DNA of 64,000 bases from Streptomyces yatensis (GCF_018069625.1 NZ_CP072941.1:7316001-7380000); one strand, 5' to 3'; counted from the stretch's first letter, positions 8,868-18,245 are shown. The notes: generated from the letters alone by a model not told the origin. Made by a program: numbers and translations.

Positions 8868-9854
8868 TCATCGTTCGCTCCTGGGGTCGAAGGAGGAAGT
8901 GCGGCCCAGCTCCTCGAACAGCTCCCGCTCCCGGTCGCTGAGGCTGGGCGGCACCATGACACGGATCTCCGCGAACAGATCACCGTCAGGGCCGCGCGGG
9001 TTGGGCATGCCCTCACCGCGCAGCCGCAGCCGGCGGCCGCTGGAGGACCCGGGCGGAACCGTCACCTTCGCCGTGCCCCCAGGCGTGGGCACCGGAACGG
9101 TCGCACCCAGGGCGGCCTCCCAGGGGGCGACCGGGAGGGTGACATGGATGTTCCGGCCCTCCAGCCGGAACCGCGGATGGGGCTGGATCCGCACCCGTAG
9201 ATACAGATCCCCCGCCGGTGCGTCCCCGGTGCCCCGGCCGCCCTGCCCGGCCAGCCGGATCCGCTGCCCGTCCACCACACCCGCCGGAACATCCACCTCG
9301 AACGTGCGCTGCCCCGACGGCCCCGCCAACGTGACCGTACGACGGCCGCCGTGAAAGGCATCCTCCACGGTCAGCGGCAACTCCGCCTCCTGATCGGCCC
9401 CGGGGATATCCACACGCCCACCCGCGCCGCCCGGGCCTGCGCCGCCGCCGAAGAACGAGCCGAACAGGTCCTCGAAATCCACACCCCCGCCCCCGGCGTC
9501 CTCCCCGAAACCACGCGTGAACCGCACCCGCCCCCCCTCCCCGGCGGTCGTCCACCCACGAAAACCACCACCGGCACCCGCACCGGCACCGGCACCGGCA
9601 CCCGCGGCGACGCGTTCCTCCCAGTCCTCGGGGATCTTGCGGAAGTCCTCACCGAACCGGTCATAACGCGCCCGCGCCTTGGGGTCGGACAGCACGCTGT
9701 AGGCGTCGTTGAGCTCCTTGAACCGCTCCTCCGCGTTCGGATCCTTGTTCACATCAGGATGCAGACGCCGGGCCCGGGTGCGGAACGCCTGCTGGATCTC
9801 ATCCTGACTCGCACCCCGTGAAACACCGAGCACCTCGTAGTAATCCCGTGCCAT
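8868..9854 (-). CDS. dnaJ: J-domain co-chaperone of the CbpA type (DnaJ without zinc finger)
   Basis: A 328-residue type II J protein. The J domain covers residues 1-70 with the HPD motif in RRLHPDVNKD. A Gly/Ala/Phe-rich linker follows (about 84-150), including an AG dipeptide run encoded by a hexanucleotide repeat near 9560-9606. The C-terminal peptide-binding domains begin near 155 (ELPLTVEDAFHGGRRTV). There are no CxxCxGxG zinc motifs, so it resembles CbpA more than DnaJ, matching the adjacent CbpM-like gene. It stimulates DnaK ATPase and delivers clients. It starts 7 bp after grpE stops. Confidence 0.9.
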   Translation of the reverse strand: MARDYYEVLGVSRGASQDEIQQAFRTRARRLHPDVNKDPNAEERFKELNDAYSVLSDPKARARYDRFGEDFRKIPEDWEERVAAGAGAGAGAGAGGGFRGWTTAGEGGRVRFTRGFGEDAGGGGVDFEDLFGSFFGGGAGPGGAGGRVDIPGADQEAELPLTVEDAFHGGRRTVTLAGPSGQRTFEVDVPAGVVDGQRIRLAGQGGRGTGDAPAGDLYLRVRIQPHPRFRLEGRNIHVTLPVAPWEAALGATVPVPTPGGTAKVTVPPGSSSGRRLRLRGEGMPNPRGPDGDLFAEIRVMVPPSLSDRERELFEELGRTSSFDPRSER

Positions 9855-9861
9855 CGCCGGC

Positions 9862-10473
9862 TCACTCCCGCCTCGCCACGGCCACCGCCACCGGCCTCAG
9901 CTGGTTCCCGGGATCCCCATAACCAGGACGCAGGACCTGGACCACCGTGCCCGGCTCCGCCTCGGGATCCTCCACCACACCGACCACCTCATGCCTCGCC
10001 GGATCGAACGGCACCCCCGTCTCCCCCTGCCGCTCGTAACCCAGCTGAGCCAGCGTGTTCACCGCCTGCTCACGGATGGCCTTGACACCCTCCACGATCG
10101 AGCCGGGATCCGCCTCGGCATGAGAGAGAGCGAGTTCGAGATTGTCGATCACCGGCAGCAGAGCCGCCGCCGTACGCGCCCGCTCCGCGGCCCGCTCCCG
10201 CTCCACCTCCCTGGCATGACGCTTGCGCAGATTCTCCACATCGGCCACCGCCCGCCGCCAACGGTCCTCCAACTCCGCCAGCGCAGCAGCCTGCTCATCC
10301 GATGCGGCAACGGCAGGGCCACCGGCCGCGTCCGGACCCGGCCCCTCCCCAACCGCCCCCCGCGCCTCCACGGCGCCCGGCGCGGGCAGCCCCTGCCCCT
10401 GCTCCTGCCCCTGCTCCTGCTCCGTCACGGCGCCCTCCGGCACCGGTTCGGGCTGCTGCGGTTGAGTGGACAT
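9862..10473 (-). CDS. grpE: GrpE nucleotide exchange factor
   Basis: A 203-residue GrpE. The first 55 residues are Gln/Glu/Gly-rich and probably disordered. The long helix (LAELEDRWRRAVADVENLRKRH, about 65-95) and the beta domain (GVPFDPARHEVVG, about 155-168) are present. It releases ADP from DnaK. GGAGAGG lies upstream of the ATG. It sits 87 bp after the dnaK stop and 7 bp before the J-protein gene, as expected for one operon. Intact, unlike its dnaK partner. Confidence 0.92.
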   Translation of the reverse strand: MSTQPQQPEPVPEGAVTEQEQGQEQGQGLPAPGAVEARGAVGEGPGPDAAGGPAVAASDEQAAALAELEDRWRRAVADVENLRKRHAREVERERAAERARTAAALLPVIDNLELALSHAEADPGSIVEGVKAIREQAVNTLAQLGYERQGETGVPFDPARHEVVGVVEDPEAEPGTVVQVLRPGYGDPGNQLRPVAVAVARRE

Positions 10474-10560
10474 CGCGGCCTCTCCGTCAGCCTTCCTCTG
10501 CCTTCGCCGTATCGCTCGGGTCAGCCGTATCGGCCGGACCCGTCGTACGGGCCCGGTCGG

Positions 10561-12473
10561 TCAGCCCTTGTCGAACTCGGCGTCGATGACGTCCTCATCG
10601 CCCCCGCCTCCGCCGGCCCCGGCCCCGGCATCCTGGGCGCTGCCCTCACCCGCACCCGCCCCGGCACCGGCGGCTCCGGCTGTCTCGTGGGCGGCCAGGC
10701 CCGCGTAGACCTGCTGGAGCTCGGAGGCCAGTGGCCTGGTCCTGTCGACCCCGGCCTCGTTCCTGACCGCCTCACGGGCATCGTTGACCAGCATCTCGGC
10801 ACGCGACCGCTCATGCGAGGGCACCGCATCACCCAGCTCAGCAAGACGCTTCTCCACCTGATAGGCGATGGCATCCAGCTCATTGCGCGCATCCACGGCC
10901 TCACGCAGCGCCTGGTCCTCACCCCGGTTGCGCTCCGCCTCCTGCACCATCCGCTCGACCTCACCACGGTCCAGGTTGCCGGTCTCGGTGATCTGGATGG
11001 ACTGCTCCTTACCCGTGTCCTGGTCGCGCGCGGTGACGTTCAAGATGCCATTCGCATCGATATCGAAGGTCACCTCGACCTGCGGCTCACCCCGCGGCGC
11101 CGGACGGATACCCGTCAGCTGGAAACGCCCGAGCACCCGGTTGTCCGCGGCCCGCTCACGCTCACCCTGCAAGATCACGATGTCCACCGCCTGCTGATTG
11201 TCCTCAGCCGTGGAAAACGTCTCCGTCCGCCGCACCGGAATCGTGGTATTCCGCTCGATGATCTTCGTCATCACCCCACCACGGGTCTCCACACCCAGCG
11301 ACAACGGCGTCACATCCAGCAGCAGCACATCCTTGACCTCACCCTTGAGCACCCCCGCCTGGATCGCGGCACCCAACGCCACGACCTCATCAGGGTTCAC
11401 GCTCATATTGGGCTCCTTGCCCCCGTCAACCGCCGCACCAGAGCCTGCACCGCCGGAATCCGGGTCGACCCACCGACCAGGATCACCTCGTCGATATCGC
11501 TCTCACCCGCCTTCGCATCCCCCATGGCCTGCTGCACCGGCCCCAGACAACGCTCCACCAGATCCGACGTGATCTGCTCGAACGTCGACCGCATCACCGT
11601 CTCCGTCAGATGCTTCGGCCCGGAAGCATCCGCCGTGATGAACGGCAGACTCACCTGCGTCTGCGTCACCGAACTCAACTCGGTCTTCGCCTTCTCCGCA
11701 GCCTCGAACAACCGCTGCAACGCCTGCGGATCCTGCCGCAGATCAATGCCGTTCTCCTGCTGGAACTTATCCGCCAGATGATCCACCAGCCGCCGGTCGA
11801 AATCATCACCGCCCAGATGACTGTCACCCGCCGTGGAACGGACCTCCACCACCCCGTCCCCCACATCCAGGATCGACACATCGAACGTGCCGCCCCCCAG
11901 ATCGAAGACCAGAACCGTCTCATGACCCTTCTTGTCCAGGCCATAAGCCAGCGCCGCCGCGGTCGGCTCATTGATGATCCGCAGCACCTTCAGACCCGCG
12001 ATCTCACCGGCATCCCTGGTCGCACTGCGCTGAGCGTCGTTGAAATACGCGGGCACCGTGATGACCGCCTCCGTCACCCGCTCACCCAGCTGCTTCCCCG
12101 CATCATCGGCCAGCTTGCGCAACACCTGCGCACTGATCTCCTCCGGCGAATACAGCTTCTCGCGCACCTTGAACCGGGCCAGACCCTGCTCATCCGGCAC
12201 CACGTCATAAGCCACCGCCCTGGCCTCACCGGACACCTCGTCGTAATGCCGGCCGATGAACCGCTTCGCCGAATAGATAGTGCCCTTGGGATTGAGAATC
12301 GCCTGGCGCCGGGCCAGCTGCCCCACCAACCGTTCACCGGTATCGGTGAACGCCACCACCGACGGCGTGGTGCGGCTCCCCTCGGAATTCGGAACAACCG
12401 AGGACTCACCACCCTCCCACACCGCGATCACCGAATTAGTGGTGCCCAGATCAATACCGACTGCCTTGGCCAT
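10561..12473 (-). pseudogene. dnaK: second dnaK (Hsp70) gene interrupted by a -1 frameshift
   Basis: An Hsp70, about 637 residues once repaired. The first part (12473 to 11403) holds most of the ATPase domain: [10 protein letters not shown] at 6-15, [16 protein letters not shown] and [11 protein letters not shown]. It then terminates at LTGARSPI. The remainder resumes at 11406 in another frame as [14 protein letters not shown], with substrate-binding domain and lid, ending in a Gly-rich [11 protein letters not shown] tail. One base added to the five-base C run at 11420-11424 restores [15 protein letters not shown]. The break creates an ATGA stop/start with AAGGAG six bases upstream, so reinitiation is conceivable. 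The sequence differs from the housekeeping Streptomyces DnaK, so this is probably a paralogue. Confidence 0.88.
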
Positions 12474-12644
12474 GGCAACTCCTTCCGGGACGGCCCCGGG
12501 CCGCAGTCAACGCCCGGTCGGCCGCGGGAGCGGATCGGTGAGCAGACCTCTAGACAAAGAGTGACAAATCGGACCACGGCCGGTCCAGTGCCCGGGGGTC
12601 GAATATCGGCGCCCCGAGTGCACCCATGGGACGGGCATCCGCGG
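12474..12644. promoter_or_regulatory. upstream region of the dnaK operon
   Basis: 171 bp between the upstream phosphatase gene and dnaK. I see no CIRCE (TTAGCACTC/GAGTGCTAA) and no HAIR (CTTGAGT/ACTCAAG) element. There is a small dyad GGACC-N6-GGTCC (12571-12586) and a shorter one CTCT-N6-AGAG near 12549-12562, which might be operators. The dnaK ribosome site AAGGAG is clear at about 12480-12485. No confident -35/-10 pair. Confidence 0.35.
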
Positions 12645-15092
12645 TCAGCCCGGGGCGAGGTCCTGCTCGACCCAGATCGTCTTGCCGTCCGGGCCCTGCC
12701 GGGTGCCCCAGCGCGTCGCCAGCTGGGCGACCAGCATCAGGCCGCGGCCGCCCTCGTCGAAGAGCCGGGCCCGCCGCAGGTGGGGCGCGGTGCTGTTGGC
12801 GTCGGAGACCTCGCAGATGAGGCCGCGGTCGCGGATCAGCCGCAGCCGGATGGGCGGACGGCCGTAGCGGATCGCGTTGGTGACCAGTTCGCTGACGATC
12901 AGCTCGGTGGTGAACAGCGTCTCCTCGAGACCCCAGGCGAGCAGTTGCCCGGTGGTGTTCCGGCGGGCCTCGGCGACGGCCGCCGCGTCCGCGGGGATGT
13001 CCCAGGTGGCGACCCGGTCGGAGGCGAGCGGCCGGGTGCGGGCGAGGAGCAGGGCGATGTCGTCGTCGGGACGGACCGGCAGCAGGGCCCGCAGGACGTT
13101 GTCGCAGAGCGCCTCCAGCGACGGGGCGGGCCGGCTCAGGACCTCGCGCAGCGTCTCCAGCCCCTCGCCGATCTCGCGCTCGCGGCCGTCGACCAGACCG
13201 TTGGTGTACAGGGCCAGCAGACTGCCCTCGGGCAGCTCCGTGTCCATGACCTCGAAGGGCAGCCCGCCCAGCCCCAGCGGCGGACCGGTGGGCAGATCGA
13301 GCGGCTCCGCGGCGGCCTCCGGGCCGGCCACCAGCGGTGCGGGATGGCCCGCCGCGGCGATGGCGCAGTGGCGGGAGACCGGGTCGTAGACCGCGTACAC
13401 ACAGGTGGCGCCGAACGGCCCGAAGCTCTCGGGCTTCTGGTCCGCGGACAGCCGGGTGACCAGGTCGTCGAGATGGGTCAGCAGCTCACCGGGCGGCAGA
13501 TCGATATCGGCCAGGATGCGTACGGCCGAGCGCAGCCGTCCCATGGTGGCGGCCGCCTCGACGCCGCGGCCCACCACATCGCCGACCACCACGGCGGCGC
13601 GGGCTCCGGACAGCGGAATCGCGTCGAACCAGTCGCCGCCCACCCCGGCCCAGGCGCCCGCGGGCAGATAGCGCGAGGCGATCTCCAGCGCCGTCAGCTC
13701 GGGCAACTCCTGCGGCAGCAGGCTGCGCTGCAGGGTTTCGGCCGTCCTGCGTTCCCGCAGATAGCGGCGGGCGTTGTCGACACAGACGGCCGCCCGGGCG
13801 GTGAGCTCCTCGGCCAGCATCGTGTCGTCCTCGGTGAAAGGCGCCGATGTGCGGTGGCGGGCGAAGAGGGCCGTACCGAGGGTGACTCCGCGGGCGCGCA
13901 TCGGCGCCACGATCACCGAATGCGCTCCGTGCTCGCGGATCCGGGCGGCCCGGCCGGGGTCCCTGGACTCCCAGTGCGCCAGCAGGGGCTCGTCCACCTG
14001 GTGCCGCGCGGCCCGGCCCTCGATCAGGCACGTCGCCGTGGGGGAGTGCCGGGGATGTGTGGCCAGCTCCCCGACCCCGACCAGCGCCTCCGGGGCGCCC
14101 TCGAGGACGGACCGGTGGGCCGCGCGCCGCAGGGTGACGGGTTCGTGCAGCGGCCCCGCCGGGGGCTCGTCGCCCCGGTGGAGGAAGGTGAGCAGATCGA
14201 CGCTGGCGAAGTCGGCGAACCGGGGGACCGCCACCTCGGCCAGCTCCCGGGCGATCCGGTCCAGGTCCAGGGTGCTGTCCAGCCGCGCGCCCGCCTCGCT
14301 GAGCAGCAGCAGCCGCTGCCGGGCCTCCTGCTCGGCGGTGGTGTCGCGCGCCGCGAAGCACACGCCGCACCGCTCGCCGGTCCCGCCCGCCAGCGGGGCC
14401 AGGGAGACCGACCAGGCGTGCTCATGGCTCTCGCCCGGCCCCCGCAGGTGCGTCTCCAGTTCGAACCGTTCGCCGCTCTCCAGCACCTCCCGCATGGCCC
14501 GCTCGACCCGCTCGCTCTCCCCGCGGCCGACCAGCTCCGTCAGCCGCAGCCCGCGCATGTGGTCCTCGCCGCGGGCGGTGGCGGCCTGCATGTCGGCGTT
14601 GGCCCGCGCCAGCCGCAGCTCGGTGTCGAAGAGCGCCAGGACGCATGGGCACTGGGCGAACGCGCGGTCCGCCGGCGCGCCCGGCTCCTGGGACTCCCGG
14701 CGGGGCGGCTCCTGGGGCGGCGGCTCCCGGGGCGCGGCGCAGACCAGCAGCCAGCCCGCGGATCCGTCGCCCACCGGGCCGCGCTGGGCCAGCAGCTCGA
14801 CCTCCACCCGGTGGCCGTCCCGGTGGCACAGCGCGATCCGTCCGCTCCACCGGGGCTCGTCCGGCGGGCACGGGCCGGTTCCGCACGCCCTGTCCCCGAC
14901 GGTCCTCCCGGCGCGCAGCTCGGCCGCCGCCCGTCCTACGACGTCCTCGGCGCGGTAGCCCAGCAGCCGCCGCGCGCCCTCGCTCCACCCGGTCACCACG
15001 CCGTGCTCGTCGACCGTGGCCGTGGCCAGGTCGGGGGCGCCGGGCGGGGGGTTCGGCCGGACGCGGCGGGTGGCGGGGTCGGGGGGTGTCAT
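12645..15092 (-). CDS. multidomain SpoIIE phosphatase with PAS, GAF and HATPase domains
   Basis: An 815-residue signalling protein: PAS (about 22-130), second PAS-like region (about 150-260), GAF (about 275-425), PP2C/SpoIIE serine phosphatase (about 445-665, with GGDWFDAIPL and VVVGDVVGRG as metal-binding motifs) and a C-terminal histidine-kinase-like ATPase (about 690-810, ELVTNAIRYG and GGRGLMLVAQLA). Such proteins combine an anti-sigma-factor kinase and an anti-anti-sigma phosphatase in partner-switching control of stress sigma factors; Streptomyces carries dozens. No membrane segments, so cytosolic. It starts 19 bp after the next phosphatase stops, so they are probably cotranscribed. It lies upstream of and in line with the dnaK cluster. 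Input signal unknown. Confidence 0.9.
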   Translation of the reverse strand: MTPPDPATRRVRPNPPPGAPDLATATVDEHGVVTGWSEGARRLLGYRAEDVVGRAAAELRAGRTVGDRACGTGPCPPDEPRWSGRIALCHRDGHRVEVELLAQRGPVGDGSAGWLLVCAAPREPPPQEPPRRESQEPGAPADRAFAQCPCVLALFDTELRLARANADMQAATARGEDHMRGLRLTELVGRGESERVERAMREVLESGERFELETHLRGPGESHEHAWSVSLAPLAGGTGERCGVCFAARDTTAEQEARQRLLLLSEAGARLDSTLDLDRIARELAEVAVPRFADFASVDLLTFLHRGDEPPAGPLHEPVTLRRAAHRSVLEGAPEALVGVGELATHPRHSPTATCLIEGRAARHQVDEPLLAHWESRDPGRAARIREHGAHSVIVAPMRARGVTLGTALFARHRTSAPFTEDDTMLAEELTARAAVCVDNARRYLRERRTAETLQRSLLPQELPELTALEIASRYLPAGAWAGVGGDWFDAIPLSGARAAVVVGDVVGRGVEAAATMGRLRSAVRILADIDLPPGELLTHLDDLVTRLSADQKPESFGPFGATCVYAVYDPVSRHCAIAAAGHPAPLVAGPEAAAEPLDLPTGPPLGLGGLPFEVMDTELPEGSLLALYTNGLVDGREREIGEGLETLREVLSRPAPSLEALCDNVLRALLPVRPDDDIALLLARTRPLASDRVATWDIPADAAAVAEARRNTTGQLLAWGLEETLFTTELIVSELVTNAIRYGRPPIRLRLIRDRGLICEVSDANSTAPHLRRARLFDEGGRGLMLVAQLATRWGTRQGPDGKTIWVEQDLAPG

Positions 15093-15111
15093 CCGATATC
15101 GCCTCGACGGC

Positions 15112-16326
15112 TCAGGGATCCGGCGGTCGCCACTCGATCATCAAAATCGTGGCGTCGTCGCTGAGTTGGCTGTGCCCGTGGCCGAGGATGGCGTGGATGA
15201 GCAGCCGGAGCACCTCGGGGGCGTTCTCCCCGGCGGCCGTCGAGCGGATGATGTGGTCGGCGAAGCGCTCCGGGCCGAACTGCTCGCCTGTCTCGTCGCG
15301 CGACTCCACGACCCCGTCGGTGTAGAGCAGGATCCGGTCGCCGGGCTCCAGGACCGTCTCATGGATCCGGCGGGGCGCCGCCGACAGCCGCGGGGGCAGC
15401 CCCAGCGGCGGTTCGGCGGCGCGCTCCAGCTCTATGTCCAGCAGCCGCTGGCGGCGGATGACCAGCGGGGTGGGGTGGCCGCAGTTGGACCAGCGCAGCG
15501 CCCCGCTCGGCATGTGCAGCCGGAGGAAGACGCCCGTGCAGAACTGGTCCGGAAGCCATTTGGCCAGCGCCTCGTCCACGGTGGTGACCAGCTCCGCCAG
15601 GTCGGCGCCGGTGCGCCGGGCATTGCGGCTGCCCGCCATCGCCACGGAGGTGGTCAGCCCGGAGGCCAGATCGTGGCCCATGGCGTCGAGGATCGTGGCG
15701 TGCAGGACGTCCTCGGTGAACGAATGGTCGAAGGCATCGCCGCCCAGCTCGTACGCGGGTTCCAGAACGGCCGTCGAGATCACCCGGCCGGTGCCGATCG
15801 AACGCGGCGGGAGGAAGGCCCGCACCATCTCGGTGGGCAGCTCCATGGCCCGGGTCCGGGTGCGCCGGGCGAAGCTGTCGATGGAGGTGCGCTTGGAGGT
15901 GATGACCAGGGAGAGGAGCGAGGCCAGCGTCCGGCAGCGCCAGAGCGTGAGCGCGTCCAGGGTGTCCATGCACAGTTGCAGCACCCCCAACCGCTCCGCG
16001 CCGTTCGTCAGCGGCAGCCAGACGTCCAGCCCGCCCTGGTCGTCCTCCTTGACCCGCACGGTGCAGGTCCGATACGCGAATCCGGCCAGCGAGTCGTCGA
16101 GGTCCAGACGCGGTACGTCCTCGTCGAGCGGGATCAGCAGCCGCTGCTGGAGGTCGATCAGGAAGACGACCGCATGGCCCATGTGCATGGCCGCGGTGTA
16201 GCGGTCCAGGGCTCCCGGGAGCTCCGCGGGTGAAGCCTCGTGGGACGCCCGGAGCAGCTCGTCCAGCGACTGCTCAGCAGTCTCGGCCGAGGTCGACACG
16301 CTCGCGTCCACCATGCGGTCCACCAT
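15112..16326 (-). CDS. PP2C-type SpoIIE serine phosphatase
   Basis: A 404-residue protein: N-terminal GAF-like sensor region (about 40-165) and a C-terminal PP2C/SpoIIE domain (about 185-400) with ELGGDAFDHSF, LDAMGHDLASG, ILLYTDGVVESRD and LSDDATILMIEW, which hold the expected metal-binding aspartates. It would dephosphorylate an anti-sigma antagonist. Two ATGs (16326, 16315-16313) are possible and neither has a strong ribosome site; I give the first. Cotranscribed with the multidomain phosphatase 19 bp downstream. No membrane segments. Confidence 0.88.
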   Translation of the reverse strand: MVDRMVDASVSTSAETAEQSLDELLRASHEASPAELPGALDRYTAAMHMGHAVVFLIDLQQRLLIPLDEDVPRLDLDDSLAGFAYRTCTVRVKEDDQGGLDVWLPLTNGAERLGVLQLCMDTLDALTLWRCRTLASLLSLVITSKRTSIDSFARRTRTRAMELPTEMVRAFLPPRSIGTGRVISTAVLEPAYELGGDAFDHSFTEDVLHATILDAMGHDLASGLTTSVAMAGSRNARRTGADLAELVTTVDEALAKWLPDQFCTGVFLRLHMPSGALRWSNCGHPTPLVIRRQRLLDIELERAAEPPLGLPPRLSAAPRRIHETVLEPGDRILLYTDGVVESRDETGEQFGPERFADHIIRSTAAGENAPEVLRLLIHAILGHGHSQLSDDATILMIEWRPPDP

Positions 16327-16356
16327 ACGGCGGCGGACCGCCGTACGCCGGGACGA

Positions 16357-17427
16357 TCACGGGGGCGTGGGCACCGGCTCCCGCGCCGACTCGCGCACGG
16401 GGTCCCGCACCAGTTCCCGCACGGGTTCCCGGGGGACGGTGGCGGGCTCGCGCACGGCCTCATCGGGTGCGCGGCTCTCCGGCACGGCTATCTCGCGTAC
16501 GGCCGCGTCGCGTGCGGTGGCCCGCCGTACGGTCGCGGCGGCCTCCCGTACGGCCACGGCGTCCCCGCGCACGTCCGCGCCCGCCTGGGGAGCCCGGGAG
16601 AGCAGGACCACGCCGCGCGCGGCCGCCGCCGCGCCCGCGGCGGCCAGGGCCCAGCCCGCCGGGCCGCCCCGGAAGCGCTCGTCCAGCAGGACGATCCCGA
16701 TGGCGGCGGCCGCCACCGGGTTGGCGAGGGTCAGGGTCGCGAGGGGTGCGCCGAGGCCGCTGCCGTAGGCGCTCTGGGCCAGCAGCAGACCGCTCACCGC
16801 GAAGACCGCGACCAGAACGGCCACGATCACGGCCCGCCAGGACACCAGGGCCGCCCCGGGGACGCGGGAGTCCGCGAGCGCGACCGTGAGGGTCTGGGTG
16901 AGCGCCGAGGCGACGCCGGAGGCGACCCCGGACGCGGTGGCGTGCCGCAGCCCCCGGCCCGGCGTCCCGCGTCCGGTGCGCCCCGGCCGGACGCACAGCG
17001 CGATGAACACCAGGACGACGCCCGCGAGCCCGGCCGCCTGCGGCAGGCTGAGCGTGTCGCGCGGGGTCTCCCCGGCGGTGACCGGCAGCAGGGCGCCGAG
17101 GCCGAGCAGTGCGAGGGCCACGCCCCGCCACTCCTTCCGGGCCACCCGCCGCCCCGCGAGCCGCGCGCCCAACGGCACGGCCGCGACCAGGGTCAGCGCG
17201 CCGAGCGGCTGGACCAGGGTGAGCGGTCCGTACCGCAGCGCGGCCACATGCAGCAGGGCACCGGCGGAGTTGAGGCCGACGGCGCCCCACCAGGCACCGC
17301 GCAGCAGCAGTCCCGGCATGCGGCCCGGCCGCCCGCCGGCGGCCAGCCGCTCCTGGGCCACCGCGGCGGTCGCGTAGGCGACGGCCGAGGCGAGCGCGAG
17401 CGCGACGGCTATGACGGTCGGGTTCAT
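16357..17427 (-). CDS. EamA/DMT-type membrane transporter
   Basis: A 356-residue protein with about nine or ten hydrophobic helices (residues 4-295), laid out as two EamA-like halves as in drug/metabolite transporters; LTLVQPLGALTLVAAVPLGARL and LATLTLANPVAAAAIGIVLLDERF are the equivalent conserved helices. The last 60 residues are a hydrophilic tail of repeated VREP/VRDP units, encoded by a low-complexity stretch at 16370-16480. The ATG at 17427 follows GGAAGG. It is divergent from the TetR gene across a five-site operator array, so TetR probably represses it. Substrate unknown. Confidence 0.85.
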   Translation of the reverse strand: MNPTVIAVALALASAVAYATAAVAQERLAAGGRPGRMPGLLLRGAWWGAVGLNSAGALLHVAALRYGPLTLVQPLGALTLVAAVPLGARLAGRRVARKEWRGVALALLGLGALLPVTAGETPRDTLSLPQAAGLAGVVLVFIALCVRPGRTGRGTPGRGLRHATASGVASGVASALTQTLTVALADSRVPGAALVSWRAVIVAVLVAVFAVSGLLLAQSAYGSGLGAPLATLTLANPVAAAAIGIVLLDERFRGGPAGWALAAAGAAAAARGVVLLSRAPQAGADVRGDAVAVREAAATVRRATARDAAVREIAVPESRAPDEAVREPATVPREPVRELVRDPVRESAREPVPTPP

Positions 17428-17480
17428 CCACCGTGCCTTCCTCTGGGCGCCCATCTGCCTGGCGCCATCGGCACACAAAC

Positions 17481-17554
17481 GTATCGATACGAGAGTGTAC
17501 CGGTTCGGAGCTGTATCGGTACATGGGTGTATCGGTACGAGGATGTGTCGGTAC
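17481..17554. promoter_or_regulatory. five-copy phased palindromic operator array
   Basis: Five 10-bp palindrome-like sites begin at 17481, 17497, 17513, 17529 and 17545, exactly 16 bp apart: GTATCGATAC, GTACCGGTTC, GTATCGGTAC, GTATCGGTAC and GTGTCGGTAC. The consensus is GTATCGGTAC. They lie between the divergent TetR gene and the permease, so TetR is the obvious binder. The filler between sites is not conserved, as expected for separate half-operators rather than a simple tandem repeat. Confidence 0.8.
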
Positions 17555-17601
17555 ACTGCGTGGTCGGGGGTCCGGAGTCCGGTGACCGAGGAGGAGAGCC
17601 G

Positions 17602-18222
17602 ATGGCGACGCAAGGCCCGGAGACGGCCGCGCCGCAGCGCCGTTCAAAGATCAGCCCCGAGCGGGAGCAGGAGTTCTACCAGGCGGTCCTGGACCTGCTC
17701 CAGGAGGGCGGCTACGAGGCCCTCACCATCGAGGCGGTCGCCGCCCGCACCCGCGCCAGCCGCTCCACCCTCTACCGGCAGTGGTGCAGCAAGCCCCAGC
17801 TCGTCGTCGCCGCGCTGCGCTCGTGCAAGCGCCCCTTCGCGCTGGAGGGCATCGACACCGGCTCGCTCGCGGGCGATCTGCGCGCCGTCGCGATGGCGGT
17901 GGGGGAGGCGGGGGAGGTGTGCGGCGGTGACACGGCGCTGGTGTACGCCGTCGGGCACGCCGCGCTGCAGGACCCCGATCTGCTGCAGGCGCTGCGCGCC
18001 GCGCTGATCGAGCACGAGGTGAAGACGATCCAGGCGATGGTCCGCCGGGGCGTGGAACGCGGCGAGGTGGCCGCGGACAACCCCGCCGTCGAGTTCGTCC
18101 CCACCCAGCTGATCGGCGCGATGCGGGTCCGCCATCTGCTGGAGGGCCGGTTCGCCGACCGCGACTATCTGACCCGCTTCCTCGAGGCGTCGGTCTTCCC
18201 CGCCCTCGGGCTGGCGCCGTAG
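17602..18222 (+). CDS. TetR-family transcriptional regulator
   Basis: A 206-residue TetR repressor. The DNA-binding domain covers about residues 20-66 (VLDLLQEGGYEALTIEAVAARTRASRSTLYRQW), followed by a C-terminal ligand-binding/dimerisation domain of the TetR_C type. The ATG at 17602 is set by GAGGAGAG just upstream; the longer open frame through the intergenic repeats is spurious. It is divergent from the EamA-like permease, and five palindromes fill the gap. Probably represses itself and the permease and is released by a small molecule. Confidence 0.92.
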   Translation: MATQGPETAAPQRRSKISPEREQEFYQAVLDLLQEGGYEALTIEAVAARTRASRSTLYRQWCSKPQLVVAALRSCKRPFALEGIDTGSLAGDLRAVAMAVGEAGEVCGGDTALVYAVGHAALQDPDLLQALRAALIEHEVKTIQAMVRRGVERGEVAADNPAVEFVPTQLIGAMRVRHLLEGRFADRDYLTRFLEASVFPALGLAP

Positions 18223-18245
18223 GGGGTGTCCGGCGGGCCCTGGAG

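Noticed and set aside
12474..12644. HspR (HAIR) or CIRCE operator upstream of dnaK
   Set aside because: No sequence matches either consensus well.
11610..15164. 1184-codon open frame on the plus strand
   Set aside because: Antisense to dnaK and the SpoIIE phosphatase; composition-driven.
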